Part shown: positions 44,282-53,940 of the stretch, in pieces | Numbering within the stretch: the stretch's first letter is position 1 | How the letters are laid out: each line of letters starts with the position of its first letter | Translations under genes and position numbers: made by a program | Notes under the pieces: model-generated | The model's database searches: none | Told to the model about the DNA's origin: nothing | What the model saw: the letters and a program-made list of their open reading frames with translations, nothing else | Source of the DNA: Candidatus Brocadia sinica JPN1 | Lineage (GTDB): Bacteria > Planctomycetota > Brocadiia > Brocadiales > Brocadiaceae | DNA length: 64,000 bases | Direction of reading: 5' to 3' | NCBI RefSeq assembly: GCF_000949635.1 | Contig: NZ_BAFN01000001.1 | Location: forward strand, 3,841,052 to 3,905,051

Positions 44282-45490
44282 ATGGAAGCCAAAAAGAATA
44301 TTGTTGTGTTGGGAGCCGGTTATGGAGGAATTACGGCTGCATTGAGGTTGGCAAGATTATTCCATAAGCATCCGGAATATCAAATACATCTCATTGATAG
44401 AAACCCTTACCATACGCTCAAGACTCAATTGCATGAGGCAGCTGTTCGAAAAACAGAGATATCCATTCCTATTGGCCGCATTATACAAGGGCGAAATATC
44501 ATCTTTCATCTTGGAGAAGTAACCAGGATTGATCCCATTGAGCGTATCGTTTATAGAGAAAACGGATCTTTACCATTTAATTACCTGATAATAGCGATTG
44601 GAAGTCAGGTAAATTTTTACAATATTCCTGGATTGCAGAAAAACTCCTTCCCGCTTCAGACAATGAGAGACGCACAGATGATCTGTGACTATATTAGTCA
44701 ACTCTGTACGAGTGCGGTATCAGAACCGGTTGAAGAGCGGCGAAGAGATATGCTTAGGTTTGTCATCGGCGGCGGTGGTTTGTCGGGGGTAGAATTTGCT
44801 GCCGAACTTGCTGATCATGCGGCGCAGTGCACCCGTAACTCTCATGTGAATCCTCATGAGGTTGAGATCATCATTGTTGAATCGGGTAGTCACATAGTCC
44901 AGAGAATGGATGAATCCTTTGCGGCACGTATTCATAAAAAACTCCTTGGAAAAGGTGTAAAAGTCATACCAAAATCAAAGATCATCGGCCGGACACCGGA
45001 TACTGCAACCCTTTCATCGGGTGAAGTGCTGAAAACGAAGACTTTGATTTGGACAGGAGGCATTCGTATCAGTGAACTTGCAAGAGAAAGCGGGTTGAAA
45101 GTCGGGCAATCAGGGCGTATCATTGTTGATGAATTTCTTCGGGCAGAAGGTTATCCTTTTATTTATGCCATTGGTGATAATGCCCTTGCAATAAATCCCT
45201 ACACAAAAGAACCTGTTCCTGCTGCCGCCCAGTTTGCATTGCAGCAAGGGCGATTAGTAGCGCACAATATTTATGCAGATATTTTTGAGGGCGTGGGGAA
45301 GCCGTATCATCCAAAGGTCCTGGGCGAGGTCGTCAGCCTGGGAAGGCATCTTGCCGTGGGATGGCTGGCCCTTCCCTTCCTGAAGAAAATTACCTTTGTT
45401 GGTTTTTTGGGAAGTCTTCTTAAAACTGCCATTCAGGAGAAACACATATTCCTCCTAAGAAAAGAAAGTGGAAAGTGGATAACATCGTAA
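44282..45490 (+). CDS. Type II NADH:quinone-type oxidoreductase (NDH-2 family)
   Basis: A 402-residue two-dinucleotide flavoprotein. FAD motif VVLGAGYGGITAALRLA, second GxGxxG (VIGGGGLSGVEFAAELAD) for NADH, and AIGDNALAINPYTKEPVPA late. The C-terminal hydrophobic stretch (GWLALPFLKKITFVGFLGSL) is the usual membrane contact of NDH-2. It would pass electrons from NADH to quinone without pumping protons. The substrate is inferred from the family. Confidence 0.88.
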   Translation: MEAKKNIVVLGAGYGGITAALRLARLFHKHPEYQIHLIDRNPYHTLKTQLHEAAVRKTEISIPIGRIIQGRNIIFHLGEVTRIDPIERIVYRENGSLPFNYLIIAIGSQVNFYNIPGLQKNSFPLQTMRDAQMICDYISQLCTSAVSEPVEERRRDMLRFVIGGGGLSGVEFAAELADHAAQCTRNSHVNPHEVEIIIVESGSHIVQRMDESFAARIHKKLLGKGVKVIPKSKIIGRTPDTATLSSGEVLKTKTLIWTGGIRISELARESGLKVGQSGRIIVDEFLRAEGYPFIYAIGDNALAINPYTKEPVPAAAQFALQQGRLVAHNIYADIFEGVGKPYHPKVLGEVVSLGRHLAVGWLALPFLKKITFVGFLGSLLKTAIQEKHIFLLRKESGKWITS

Positions 45491-45614
45491 TAATTTTTTA
45501 TGATGCAGAATTAAGTGAAAGGCCATCGGAAGTCAGGCGATGGTTACGAACAATTGAGATCCTGACACAAACGTGTGCGACGGGGTCTCCTGTCTCAGAA
45601 AAGGAGTTAGAACA

Positions 45615-45998
45615 ATGTTCAAGAGGGTCGACCATGTGGAAATTGTACCAAGGAATGCGGAAAAGACCATCGACTTCTATGTAAACGTTCTTGGCTTTAG
45701 AATTAGGAGTCGTAAGGAAATGAAAATGCCGCCCATGAAAGAGATTGTTTATATTGAACTTGGCGATACGGTTGTTGAGATTATCTCCGTAAATGATCCC
45801 AAGCCAAAATCCGGAAATCCCTGGGAGGTAGGATACAGGGGCATTGCCCTTGAGGTGGACGATATGGCAATGGCGGTGGATTACCTGAAGGGAAAAGGGA
45901 TAACCATAGCCCAGGAGCCAATAGATTTAGGCAATTCATTCCGTGGAGAGATAAGAGACCCGGATGGGCTTCTTATTGAACTCCGGCAGTGGAAATAA
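45615..45998 (+). CDS. VOC (glyoxalase-type) family protein
   Basis: A 127-residue vicinal-oxygen-chelate protein of one domain pair. MFKRVDHVEIVPRNAEKTID, FYVNVLGF, VVEIISVND and GEIRDPDGLLIELRQW contain the His and Glu typical of metal ligands. Could be a glyoxalase or dioxygenase-like lyase. AAGGAG is ten bases ahead of the ATG at 45615, which I prefer to the ATG at 45573. An attC-like hairpin follows it. Confidence 0.85.
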   Translation: MFKRVDHVEIVPRNAEKTIDFYVNVLGFRIRSRKEMKMPPMKEIVYIELGDTVVEIISVNDPKPKSGNPWEVGYRGIALEVDDMAMAVDYLKGKGITIAQEPIDLGNSFRGEIRDPDGLLIELRQWK

Positions 45999-46014
45999 CG
46001 GAACGATGCCCATG

Positions 46015-46069
46015 AGCAAACGACCGGCTCCAGCGGACAGAATACCGTTGATGAGCCGGAGCGTTAGGC
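46015..46069 (+). repeat. attC-like hairpin (possible integron cassette recombination site)
   Basis: CCGGCTC-CAGCGG (46024-46036) pairs with CCGTTG-AT-GAGCCGG (46045-46059), and the right end has GTTAGGC (46063-46069), fitting the GTTRRRY core. The left core (CAAAC near 46017-46021) matches RYYYAAC only partly. No integrase gene is in the window, so it would be a solitary site after the VOC gene. Confidence 0.35.
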
Positions 46070-46121
46070 GCAAGGAAATGCGATTGTGATAAGCTACTAA
46101 AAACATGAGGAGGTTTTACAG

Positions 46122-46493
46122 ATGATCCCAGACAAGATGTTAGAGATTCTTAAATACGAAGGTGTAGTCGCAATAGCAACCATGGGCGGCGACGGTCCGC
46201 ATATGGTGAATACCTGGAATAGCTATATAGTCGTCACCCAAGATGGACATCTTTTGCTTCCTGTTGGCGGTATGATACGGACTGAGGCCAATGTGGGAAA
46301 AAACAACAACATTCTTTTAACCCTTGGAAGCAGAGAGGTAGAGGGATTCCACGGTCCTGGCGCTGGGTTCCTGATCAAAGGCACGGCGGTCTTCATAAAA
46401 TCTGGCGAACAATTTGACATCGTAAAAAAACGATTCTCTTGGGCAAGAGCGGCTATGGAGATAACAATCCTCTCTGCCACGCAGACATTGTAA
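46122..46493 (+). CDS. Pyridoxamine-5'-phosphate-oxidase-like FMN split-barrel protein
   Basis: A 123-residue split-barrel protein: VVAIATMGGDGPHMVNTW at the start, VEGFHGPGAGFLIKGTAVF in the middle and RFSWARAAMEITILSATQTL at the end. Single-domain members bind FMN and act as flavin reductases or haem-binding proteins. Full length for the group. GAGGAGG is about 12-15 bases ahead of the ATG. Confidence 0.87.
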   Translation: MIPDKMLEILKYEGVVAIATMGGDGPHMVNTWNSYIVVTQDGHLLLPVGGMIRTEANVGKNNNILLTLGSREVEGFHGPGAGFLIKGTAVFIKSGEQFDIVKKRFSWARAAMEITILSATQTL

Positions 46494-46715
46494 AAACAGA
46501 GTTTGACGTGTGAAATTAAAAAAACGCTATCATTATTGCAAATGATGCGAAAGATGTTTCGTAAGGCATGCCAAGTGCACAGCGATAAAATGCAGTCAGT
46601 GTTGGACGAACATGTAAACGTGTAATTTCATTTGGCGTACCCGTATCTCTCGATGGAGGTCTATCTGGAATAGGCCAATATGAGGGACGCGGCCGCCTGG
46701 ACAGGAGGAATAACT

Positions 46716-46874
46716 ATGGAGAAGTACAAATGCATTGTTTGTGGGTATATCTACGATCCAAAGATTGGGGATACTGATCATGGGGTAAGTCCCGGCACTA
46801 GTTTTGGGAATTTGCCAGATGGTTGGGTTTGCCCGGAATGTGGGGCGCCAAAGGAACAATTTGAAAAAATTTAA
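46716..46874 (+). CDS. Rubredoxin
   Basis: A 52-residue rubredoxin. The two cysteine pairs are [10 protein letters not shown] (residues 6 and 9) and CPECGAP (near 39 and 42), and the aromatic core DGWVCPECG is standard. One-electron carrier, often to NO reductases, superoxide reductase or rubrerythrin. AGGAGG precedes the ATG. It is followed 37 bases later by the second DUF3303-like gene. Confidence 0.95.
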   Translation: MEKYKCIVCGYIYDPKIGDTDHGVSPGTSFGNLPDGWVCPECGAPKEQFEKI

Positions 46875-46911
46875 AATCATCGAAAAAGTATGTAAAACGG
46901 AGAAAAATCAC

Positions 46912-47334
46912 ATGAAGTATAGAAGAGTTGGAATGTTCGGTACTTTTGTCTTGTTTGTAGTCACTACATTTTTTAGTTCTAACATATATGCCGAAGAGGG
47001 CGGAAAGGAATCAGGATGGACCATCGGCGCTGATAACAAAAAAACATTATATGTCGCTCACTGGACACATACCCCGGAAAATTGCCCCGGCAGGAGTGCA
47101 GATGGCGCAAAGATGCTAAGCAAGTTCTGGGAAGGAAGAAAATTGGCAGAAGAAAAGGGTATAACGATACTGGGAGCATACGTGACAGTTACAGAACATG
47201 ATTATTTTATTATCTTTGAAGCAATCGATTACGGCGCAGCCGTAGAATTCTTTCTTCCATTGGTACCCAGTCAAACCGGGAAAATTGTACCCGTGCTTAC
47301 CATGGATGAATGGTTAAAGATAATGCCAAAGTGA
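46912..47334 (+). CDS. Exported DUF3303-like protein, paralogue 2
   Basis: A 140-residue signal-peptide protein (FGTFVLFVVTTFFSSNIYA) with the mature core VAHWTHTPENCPGR, LSKFWEGRKLAEEKG, EFFLPLVPSQTGKIVPVL. The signal peptides of the two paralogues are less alike than the mature parts, so selection has kept the mature protein. It ends the redox run and precedes the hydrogenase cluster by about 48 bases. Confidence 0.7.
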   Translation: MKYRRVGMFGTFVLFVVTTFFSSNIYAEEGGKESGWTIGADNKKTLYVAHWTHTPENCPGRSADGAKMLSKFWEGRKLAEEKGITILGAYVTVTEHDYFIIFEAIDYGAAVEFFLPLVPSQTGKIVPVLTMDEWLKIMPK

Positions 47335-47382
47335 AAAAGAAATGGATGGTTTTTTTGCGTCAGGAAAACGAGGCAGAGTTTT

Positions 47383-48573
47383 ATGATAGAACCGCCATCA
47401 GAGAATAGAGATCAGTTTGTTTTGGAGCAAGATCACTTCCAGAAACTCCTTGATGCTCTCATCCAAAAGGGCTATCGGATTGTGGGACCTACCGTAGGTG
47501 AAGGGGCTATTGTATATAACGAGTTGAACTCGATTGCAGATTTACCCGTTGGGTGGACAGATGAACAGGATGGCGGTACCTACCGGCTCAAAAAACGTGA
47601 CGATCAAGCGCTCTTTGGCTACGTTGCTGGCCCACACTCATGGAAAAAATTCCTGCTCCCGTCGGTATTGCGTCTGTGGCAGGCCAAACGTGTAGGCAAT
47701 AGTTTTCAAATTATAGCAGAAAATGAAAATACCCGAAAGTTTGCCTTTATTGGCGTCCGCTCGTGTGATATGCATGCCATTGCAATTCAGGATAAAGTCT
47801 TCATGAACGGACAATACGTTGATCCCCATTATCAATCGCGCCGTACGGATGCCTTTATTCTCGCAGTTAACTGTGGGAAAGCAGGCGGTACCTGTTTCTG
47901 CGTATCGATGAATACAGGCCCGAAGGCAACATTCGGTTTCGATCTTGCAATGACCGAAATTCTGGAAGGTGACAGACACTATTTTGTGATTGAAACAGGC
48001 ACAGAACTGGGAGCAGAGATACTCCACGCGGTTCCGTACAGGAAAGCAAATGAAGAAGAAATATCTTCTGCCGACAGCGTTATAAAGAAAACTGCCGGGC
48101 AAATGGGCAGGAGTATGGACACCCGAGACATTAAAGACCTGCTTTACAGAAATTATGAACATCCACGCTGGGATACTGTCGCAGAACGCTGTTTGACCTG
48201 CGCTAACTGCACCCTGGTTTGCCCGACGTGTTTTTGCACAACTGTAGAAGATGTTACCGATCTGACAGGCGAGCATGCTGAACGATGGCGGAAGCTGGAC
48301 TCGTGCTTCACGATGGATTTTTCTTATATCCATGGAGGAAGTGTCCGATCTTCGACAAAGGCCCGCTATCGCCAATGGATGACACACAAAATTGCGACCT
48401 GGATTGACCAGTTTGGCACATCGGGTTGCGTCGGCTGTGGACGCTGCATCACCTGGTGCCCTGTTGCGATTGATATCACAGAAGAAGCCCGCGCTATTCG
48501 TGAAAACGAGCCTATTTTAAAAAGAGAAACCACAGAGGGCACGGAGAAAAAACCTTACCATCGTAAGGAATGA
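47383..48573 (+). CDS. hydB: Group 3b [NiFe] hydrogenase, HydB-type Fe-S subunit
   Basis: A 396-residue protein of the sulfhydrogenase beta-subunit (4Fe-4S dicluster) family. It has two Fe-S regions, [16 protein letters not shown] near residue 280 and [12 protein letters not shown] near residue 350, and an N-terminal domain with [15 protein letters not shown]. It links the diaphorase subunit to the hydrogenase dimer. First gene of the hyd cluster. The group 3b assignment rests on gene order and family. Confidence 0.82.
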   Translation: MIEPPSENRDQFVLEQDHFQKLLDALIQKGYRIVGPTVGEGAIVYNELNSIADLPVGWTDEQDGGTYRLKKRDDQALFGYVAGPHSWKKFLLPSVLRLWQAKRVGNSFQIIAENENTRKFAFIGVRSCDMHAIAIQDKVFMNGQYVDPHYQSRRTDAFILAVNCGKAGGTCFCVSMNTGPKATFGFDLAMTEILEGDRHYFVIETGTELGAEILHAVPYRKANEEEISSADSVIKKTAGQMGRSMDTRDIKDLLYRNYEHPRWDTVAERCLTCANCTLVCPTCFCTTVEDVTDLTGEHAERWRKLDSCFTMDFSYIHGGSVRSSTKARYRQWMTHKIATWIDQFGTSGCVGCGRCITWCPVAIDITEEARAIRENEPILKRETTEGTEKKPYHRKE

Positions 48574-48717
48574 ATTCGCTGTCAAACAGCAAGTAAGTGC
48601 TAAAAAATTTGCATTGCGATGATGCATACCCAAAACAATGAAAAGACCTGGTATAACTATATTAATCTTGTGGAATTCTGTGTATATCTGGCGGTAAAAT
48701 AATCCAGGAGAACAAAA

Positions 48718-49185
48718 ATGCAGCCACATACACTCGAACCTTATCTGGCAGAACATCCATTCTTAAAAGGTCTTGAACCGAAGCACCTTAAAATTATTGT
48801 TGGATGCGCATCCAATGTGCGGTTCGATGCCGGGCAGTTTATCTTGCGCGAAGGTGAAGAGGCCAACAATTTTTACATTATTCGACATGGCAAAGTGTCC
48901 CTTGAAATATTTACACAGGATCGCGGTCCTATTACCATTCAGACTATCGGAGAGGGCGAGGTGCTGGGTTGGTCATGGCTCATTCCACCGTATCACTGGC
49001 ATTACGATGCACGGGCTCTTGAGCTCACCCGAGCAATTGCTCTGGATGGAAAATGTTTGCGGGCAAAATGCGAACAAGACCATGACCTGGGTTATGAACT
49101 GCTGAAACGGTTTGCATATATCATTACGCAACGGCTAGAGGCGACAAGATTGCAACTTCTGGATATTTATGGTGTTCATGTTTAA
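48718..49185 (+). CDS. Cyclic-nucleotide-binding-domain protein in the hydrogenase operon
   Basis: A 155-residue cNMP-binding domain (LRKEGEEANNFYIIRHGKVSL-type core, EGEVLGWSWLIPP) without the DNA-binding helix-turn-helix of Crp. The phosphate-binding RxA-type arginine segment (YDARALELTRAIALDG) is present. Such a gene recurs in group 3b hydrogenase operons, suggesting regulation or assembly. AGGAG is eight bases ahead. Confidence 0.82.
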   Translation: MQPHTLEPYLAEHPFLKGLEPKHLKIIVGCASNVRFDAGQFILREGEEANNFYIIRHGKVSLEIFTQDRGPITIQTIGEGEVLGWSWLIPPYHWHYDARALELTRAIALDGKCLRAKCEQDHDLGYELLKRFAYIITQRLEATRLQLLDIYGVHV

Positions 49186-49236
49186 GAATTTCAGTATTAA
49201 ATGGTGGCATGGACGCACTTGTTTGTCCGTGCTAAT
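49180..49236. repeat. Eroded partial copies of two window repeats
   Basis: TTTAAGAATTTCA at 49181-49193 matches the shared end motif. Then TGGTGGCATGGACGCACTTG and TTTGTCCGTGC (49202-49233) look like a decayed half of the 201-bp inverted-repeat element at 52723-52923. Confidence 0.45.
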
Positions 49237-49260
49237 TTAAAACAAAAGGAATTGAAGACG

Positions 49261-50094
49261 ATGGATACCCAAAGTCCAATGTTCCCAACCCCGTTTCGTA
49301 TTCAACGGGTGAAGAAGGAAACACACGATACATTCACCATTGAACTTGAACCGATGAACGGTATTGATGAATTTTCATTTGCAGCCGGGCAGTTCAATAT
49401 GCTCTATGTGTTTGGCATGGGGGAAGTACCAATTTCCATCAGCGGAGACCCGGCCATACCGAAAATACTCAAGCACACGACCCGTGCAGTAGGAACAGTA
49501 ACGAAAGCCATGCACAAACTAAAACGCGGAGACGTGCTGGGGGTGCGAGGTCCGTTTGGAAGTCATTGGCCTATAAAAGAAGCGATGGGGAAAGATCTTG
49601 TTGTTATGGCTGGGGGGATTGGACTTGCACCCTTACGCCCGGCAATGTATCAACTCATTTCAAACCGCAAAAGGTACGGGAAAATCGCGCTCCTTTACGG
49701 TGCCAGGACACCACAGGACTTACTTTACGCCCATGAACTCGAACAATGGAGCGGACGCTTTGATGTGGAAGTGAAGGTCGCCGTCGATAGCGCTACAGGG
49801 AATTGGCATGGTAATGTTGGTGTCGTAACCACGCTCATCGCCGGGGCCCAATTTGATCCCCCGCAAACAATGGCAATGATTTGTGGCCCTGAAATAATGA
49901 TGCGTTTCACGGTAATAGAACTGCAAAAAAACGGAGTAAAACCAGAAAACATCTTTATTTCAATGGAACGGAACATGAAATGTGGAATCGGCTTTTGCGG
50001 TCACTGCCAGTTCGGGCCTACCTTTGTGTGCAAAGATGGCCCTGTATTTCGCTACGATAGTATCAAAAACATCTTTGGAAAACGAGAAATATAA
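49261..50094 (+). CDS. hydG: Hydrogenase HydG-type FAD/NAD(P)-binding subunit
   Basis: A 277-residue ferredoxin-reductase-like protein. A flavin-binding barrel ([15 protein letters not shown]), an NAD(P) domain ([19 protein letters not shown]) and a C-terminal [2Fe-2S] loop ([19 protein letters not shown]). It is the NAD(P)H-oxidising gamma subunit of the group 3b hydrogenase. AAGGA supports the ATG at 49261 rather than the ATG at 49201. The group 3b complex normally exchanges electrons with NADP(H). Confidence 0.85.
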   Translation: MDTQSPMFPTPFRIQRVKKETHDTFTIELEPMNGIDEFSFAAGQFNMLYVFGMGEVPISISGDPAIPKILKHTTRAVGTVTKAMHKLKRGDVLGVRGPFGSHWPIKEAMGKDLVVMAGGIGLAPLRPAMYQLISNRKRYGKIALLYGARTPQDLLYAHELEQWSGRFDVEVKVAVDSATGNWHGNVGVVTTLIAGAQFDPPQTMAMICGPEIMMRFTVIELQKNGVKPENIFISMERNMKCGIGFCGHCQFGPTFVCKDGPVFRYDSIKNIFGKREI

Positions 50095-50118
50095 ACAGTT
50101 CATCGTCTCATATAAATT

Positions 50119-50254
50119 AGTCCTTCGGCGACTTAAAATATCTGTTTTCGCAATGACAGTCCATCCCCTTCACCCCCCGCCAGCGGGGGACAGTTGTTTG
50201 TCCCCCTCAGTGAGGGGGATTAAGGGTGGAGGAGAAAAGTTTGAAATTCCTTAA
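50119..50254. repeat. Interspersed palindromic element, copy 2
   Basis: From CCTTCGGCGACTT to AAAAGTTTGAAATTCCTTAA, with GCCAGCGGGGGACAG at its centre and a CCCCCTCA...TGAGGGGG palindrome (50202-50219). It resembles copy 1 at 34052-34175 closely. Confidence 0.7.
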
Positions 50255-50417
50255 CGTTAAGTTAGATGCTAAACTCATTCGCTGGCTCAATCATCCTCGA
50301 TTGAACCGGAACATTTGGTATAATTCCGTCTCATAGCAGCTAAAATATTTTTATGGTTTACAGGGTGCCGCAAAAGCGGCATGATAACTGTGGTAAATTT
50401 CATCTTTTCTAAGTACC

Positions 50418-51200
50418 ATGAATAAAAAACGAAAACCTAAACTTGCCGTATGGAAATTTGCCTCCTGCGACGGTTGCCAGTTGAGTCTCTTAGACTGCGA
50501 AGACGAATTGCTTACGGTGGCAGGTACGGTTGAGATTGCTTACTTTCCCGAGGCTTCCCGTGCCGTAGTAAAAGGGCCCTACGACCTCTCCCTTGTTGAA
50601 GGATCTGTCACCACGCAACACGATGCTGAGCGTATTCAGAAGATTCGCAGGGTATCAAAATTTCTCGTCACCATTGGTGCATGTGCTACGGCCGGCGGCA
50701 TTCAAACGTTACGCAACTTTAAGGATGTAAATGAGTTTATTTCCATCGTGTATGCATCTCCGAAATACATAAAAACACTCGACAAATCAACGTCTATTGC
50801 CAGCCACGTCCATGTTGATTTTGAACTGCAGGGATGCCCTATTAACAAACATCAGCTCCTTGAAGTGCTTGGAGCCTTTCTGTATGGACGTAAACCAAAT
50901 ATTCCGGCGTATAGTGTTTGTATTGAGTGCAAACGTCGCGGAACCGTTTGTGTGATGGTGGCACAGGGTATGCCATGTCTTGGACCGGTAACCCATGCCG
51001 GATGCAACGCAATATGCCCTGCGTATAACCGAGGTTGTTATAGTTGCTACGGCCCGATGGAGACGCCGAACACGGCTTCACTAAGCTCATGGTTTAGCCG
51101 TCTTGGGGTGAAGGAAGAGAATCTTGTAAGAAGCTTTCGCAGCTTCTATGGTTACTCTGAGCCTTTTCGCAAGGAAAGTGAAGCGCATGAAATAAAATGA
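50418..51200 (+). CDS. hydD: [NiFe] hydrogenase small subunit
   Basis: A 260-residue small subunit. [11 protein letters not shown] binds the proximal [4Fe-4S] cluster with later cysteines ([29 protein letters not shown]). No signal peptide, so the enzyme is cytosolic, as in group 3. Translation overlaps the large-subunit gene by four bases. No clear ribosome site. Confidence 0.9.
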   Translation: MNKKRKPKLAVWKFASCDGCQLSLLDCEDELLTVAGTVEIAYFPEASRAVVKGPYDLSLVEGSVTTQHDAERIQKIRRVSKFLVTIGACATAGGIQTLRNFKDVNEFISIVYASPKYIKTLDKSTSIASHVHVDFELQGCPINKHQLLEVLGAFLYGRKPNIPAYSVCIECKRRGTVCVMVAQGMPCLGPVTHAGCNAICPAYNRGCYSCYGPMETPNTASLSSWFSRLGVKEENLVRSFRSFYGYSEPFRKESEAHEIK

Positions 51201-52486
51201 AAAGTAAAACGATCAAAGTGGATTACCTTGCCCGTGTTGAAGGCGAAGGCGCCCTGTATGTCAAGATCAAAGATAATAGCGTAGCGGATGTTAAACTGAA
51301 GATCTTTGAACCGCCGCGGTTTTTTGAAGCGTTCTTACGAGGACGCAATTACAGCGAAGCCCCTGATATTACAGCGCGCATCTGTGGAATATGCCCAATC
51401 GCCTACCAGATGAGTGCCGTACATGCGATGGAAGATGCATTTGGTGTCACTGTCGATGGGCAAATCCGTGCGCTCCGTCGACTCATTTACTGTGGTGAAT
51501 GGATCGAAAGCCACGCCCTCCATGTGTACATGCTGCATGCACCTGACTTCTTAGGTTACGCCGATGCAATCCAGATGGCAAAAGACCATCCTGCTATTGT
51601 ACAGCGTGGACTGCAACTGAAAAAGGCAGGGAATGAGGTTGTAGCATTCCTTGGCGGCAGGGAAATCCACCCTATCAATGTGCGTGTCGGAGGATTTTAC
51701 AAAGTGCCTGCAAAACGTGAACTTGATCCTCTTGCTGAACGTCTGAAATGGGCACGGGATGCAGCCCTTGAAACTGTCCGCTGGACTGCCACACTGGATT
51801 TCCCGGACTTTGAGCAAGACTATGAATTTGTCGCCCTTTGTCATCCGGACGAATATCCTTTCAACGAGGGGAGACTTGCTTCGAACAAGGGATTAGACAT
51901 TTCCGTGAGGGACTATGATGATTCTTTTATTGAAGAACATGTGCAGTATTCCAATGCGTTACATTCTGTCATCAAAGGACGCGGCGCTTATTTCGTTGGT
52001 CCTCTGGCCAGGTATAATCTCAATTTTAATCGCCTCTCCCCGTTGGCGCAAGAGAGGGCGCGTTCAGCCGGGCTTTCATCCGTCTGCTATAATCCATTTC
52101 AGAGCATTATCATTCGAAGTGTGGAAATCCTGTATGCCTGTGATGAGGCCTTGCGTATCATTGATCAATATGAAAAACCCGAGAAACCGGCAGTACTAGT
52201 TCAACCACGAGCCGGCACGGGCTACGGTTGCACTGAAGCGCCGCGCGGTATTCTCTATCATCGTTATAGTACCGATGATAACGGTGTGATCCTTGATGCA
52301 AAGATTGTTCCACCCACATCACAAAACCAGAAGACCATTGAAAATGATCTCCGGCAGTTTATCCCGAAATATCTGGACCTCCCTTCCGAAAGGCTTACGT
52401 TACAATGTGAGCAGGCAATACGCAACTACGATCCGTGCATCTCATGTGCCACGCATTTTTTGAAGCTTCATGTTGACCGGGAATAA
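51197..52486 (+). CDS. hydA: [NiFe] hydrogenase large subunit
   Basis: A 429-residue catalytic subunit. The nickel site is completed by [10 protein letters not shown] near residue 62 and by DPCISCATH at the C-terminus, followed by a nine-residue tail that the maturation protease would remove. The four Ni ligand cysteines are all present. The HydB, HydG, HydD, HydA set is that of group 3b (sulfhydrogenase-type) enzymes, reversible NADP-linked hydrogenases. Confidence 0.92.
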   Translation: MKSKTIKVDYLARVEGEGALYVKIKDNSVADVKLKIFEPPRFFEAFLRGRNYSEAPDITARICGICPIAYQMSAVHAMEDAFGVTVDGQIRALRRLIYCGEWIESHALHVYMLHAPDFLGYADAIQMAKDHPAIVQRGLQLKKAGNEVVAFLGGREIHPINVRVGGFYKVPAKRELDPLAERLKWARDAALETVRWTATLDFPDFEQDYEFVALCHPDEYPFNEGRLASNKGLDISVRDYDDSFIEEHVQYSNALHSVIKGRGAYFVGPLARYNLNFNRLSPLAQERARSAGLSSVCYNPFQSIIIRSVEILYACDEALRIIDQYEKPEKPAVLVQPRAGTGYGCTEAPRGILYHRYSTDDNGVILDAKIVPPTSQNQKTIENDLRQFIPKYLDLPSERLTLQCEQAIRNYDPCISCATHFLKLHVDRE

Positions 52487-52722
52487 AAAATGAGGTAATA
52501 GCTCATCACAGTCATTATGCCGATTTTGCTACACCCTGAAACCATGAAAACATTTTAGATGTTCCGGTGAGTCCTCTCCCCGGGACATCACAGCGTAAAT
52601 GGGGTAATAGCTCACCGCAGAGATGCAAAGAACGCAAAGGAAAATTCTGAATTCTCTTTTATACCCAAGAGGATCACAATTTGTGATTTATAAACTTGAT
52701 CCATAGTAACCATAATCTAACG

Positions 52723-52923
52723 GGGTGGCACGGACAAGCTATGCTTGTCCGTGTTTTTGTGATACTGCATAATGCTTTGTACCTGCAATGGTCAGACTTG
52801 TATTGTCTATTCAAATGGTGTGTGGTGTCAGGAGGAAACTCCTGACACCACAAAAATGGATGATTCATACACAGAGTGTTGTGCAAGTTCAACACGGACA
52901 AACGGAGTTTGTCCGTGCCACCC
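52723..52923. mobile_element. 201-bp terminal-inverted-repeat element with three hairpins
   Basis: Perfect 15-bp terminal repeats: GGGTGGCACGGACAA (52723-52737) and its complement (52909-52923). Inside, the ends form CACGGACAAGC/GCTTGTCCGTG and CACGGACAAAC/GTTTGTCCGTG hairpins. In the middle a perfect 14-bp stem (TGTGGTGTCAGGAG) closes on a GAAA loop (52821-52852). It has no gene and resembles a miniature inverted-repeat element. Confidence 0.7.
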
Positions 52924-53009
52924 TGTTATCAATTTAAAATGCACATTTTATGAGCATCTTGAGTATAGTCTGAGACCTTTGCGCCTTTGCTGTTAGCTTA
53001 ATCTACAAA

Positions 53010-53498
53010 ATGGTAACCGAACAAGTTGCGCAAAATAAACACGGAATTCTTATAATTGGTATTGGCAATGCATATCGCGGCGATGACGCTGTGGGACTTC
53101 ATGTTGCTCAATGTCTGAAGAAACAGGCACATGATCATGTCCATGTCATTGAAGAAAGCGGTGAAGGTGCTTCATTAATGGAATGCTGGAAGGATGCCAA
53201 TAGTGTTATCCTTATTGATGCTGTTTCTTCCGGGGCCAAGCCGGGCACCATTCACCGGCTTGATGCGCACACCCAGCCCATCCCGACAAATTTTTTTCAT
53301 TACTCCACACACGCCTTCGGTGTTGCCGAAGCCATCGAGCTTTCAAGGGCGCTCAATCAGATGCCTCGTCGCCTCATTGTCTATGGTATTGAGGGGAAAT
53401 GCTTTGAGGCGGGTGTTGAATTATCTTTTGAAGTCGAAAAGGCGGCACAGGAAGTTGCAAGATGTGTACAACAAGATATCCAGAATTTTGGAATTTAA
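53010..53498 (+). CDS. Hydrogenase maturation protease
   Basis: A 162-residue M52-type protease of the HyaD/HycI family. GIGNAYRGDDAVGLHVA near residue 18 with the nickel-sensing Asp/Glu, ILIDAVSSGAKPGTI, and HYSTHAFGVAEAI near residue 95 for the second ligand. It cleaves the C-terminal tail of the large subunit after nickel insertion. It sits after the 201-bp element, 523 bases from hydA. Confidence 0.92.
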   Translation: MVTEQVAQNKHGILIIGIGNAYRGDDAVGLHVAQCLKKQAHDHVHVIEESGEGASLMECWKDANSVILIDAVSSGAKPGTIHRLDAHTQPIPTNFFHYSTHAFGVAEAIELSRALNQMPRRLIVYGIEGKCFEAGVELSFEVEKAAQEVARCVQQDIQNFGI

Positions 53499-53503
53499 AA
53501 CCT

Positions 53504-53767
53504 ATGCACGAATTTTCTCTCGTGAAAGACCTGATACGTAAGATAACATCCCTTGCATATGAGCAACGCGCAAGCAGGGTGACTGGTGTGACAGTGAAAC
53601 TTGGCGCGCTATCCCATATCTCTCCTGACCACTTCCGTGAGCACTTTATCCATGCCTCGCGTGGAACAGTTGCCGAAGGATCCCGGTTACATCTTGAAGT
53701 CCTGACTGATGTGACTGACCCGCAATCCCAGGAAGTTTTGCTCGAAAACATTGAGGTGGTTGCTTAA
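53504..53767 (+). CDS. HypA homologue without the zinc domain
   Basis: An 87-residue protein that starts MHEFSLVKDL, including the invariant N-terminal His2 that binds nickel in HypA, and continues VTGVTVKLGALSHISPDHF. Canonical HypA (about 113 residues) has two CxxC pairs holding zinc; here they are missing, and the chain ends in VLLENIEVV. It may still deliver nickel. The ATG at 53504 is chosen because MHE is the family start. Confidence 0.75.
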   Translation: MHEFSLVKDLIRKITSLAYEQRASRVTGVTVKLGALSHISPDHFREHFIHASRGTVAEGSRLHLEVLTDVTDPQSQEVLLENIEVVA

Positions 53768-53799
53768 CTGAAGCACAAGACTTACTTCGTACAGTCACA

Positions 53800-53887
53800 G
53801 TAGGTTGGGTTGAGGAACGAAACCCAACATTTCCATGAATGCAACGAATGGTTGGTGTTGGGTTTCGCTCACGCTCTACCCAACCAA
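53800..53887. repeat. GTAGGTTGGGTT-type palindromic repeat
   Basis: GTAGGTTGGGTTGAGGAACG at the left and the inverted CGCTCTACCCAACC at the right, with GAAACCCAAC and GTTGGGTTTC arms. Short repeats of this style occur in many bacterial genomes. It lies between the convergent hypA-like gene and the 272-residue gene. Confidence 0.7.
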
Positions 53888-53940
53888 CACGGCTTATTTC
53901 ATGCAAAAAACAGTGAACATCAAACAAATTTTACACGCAC

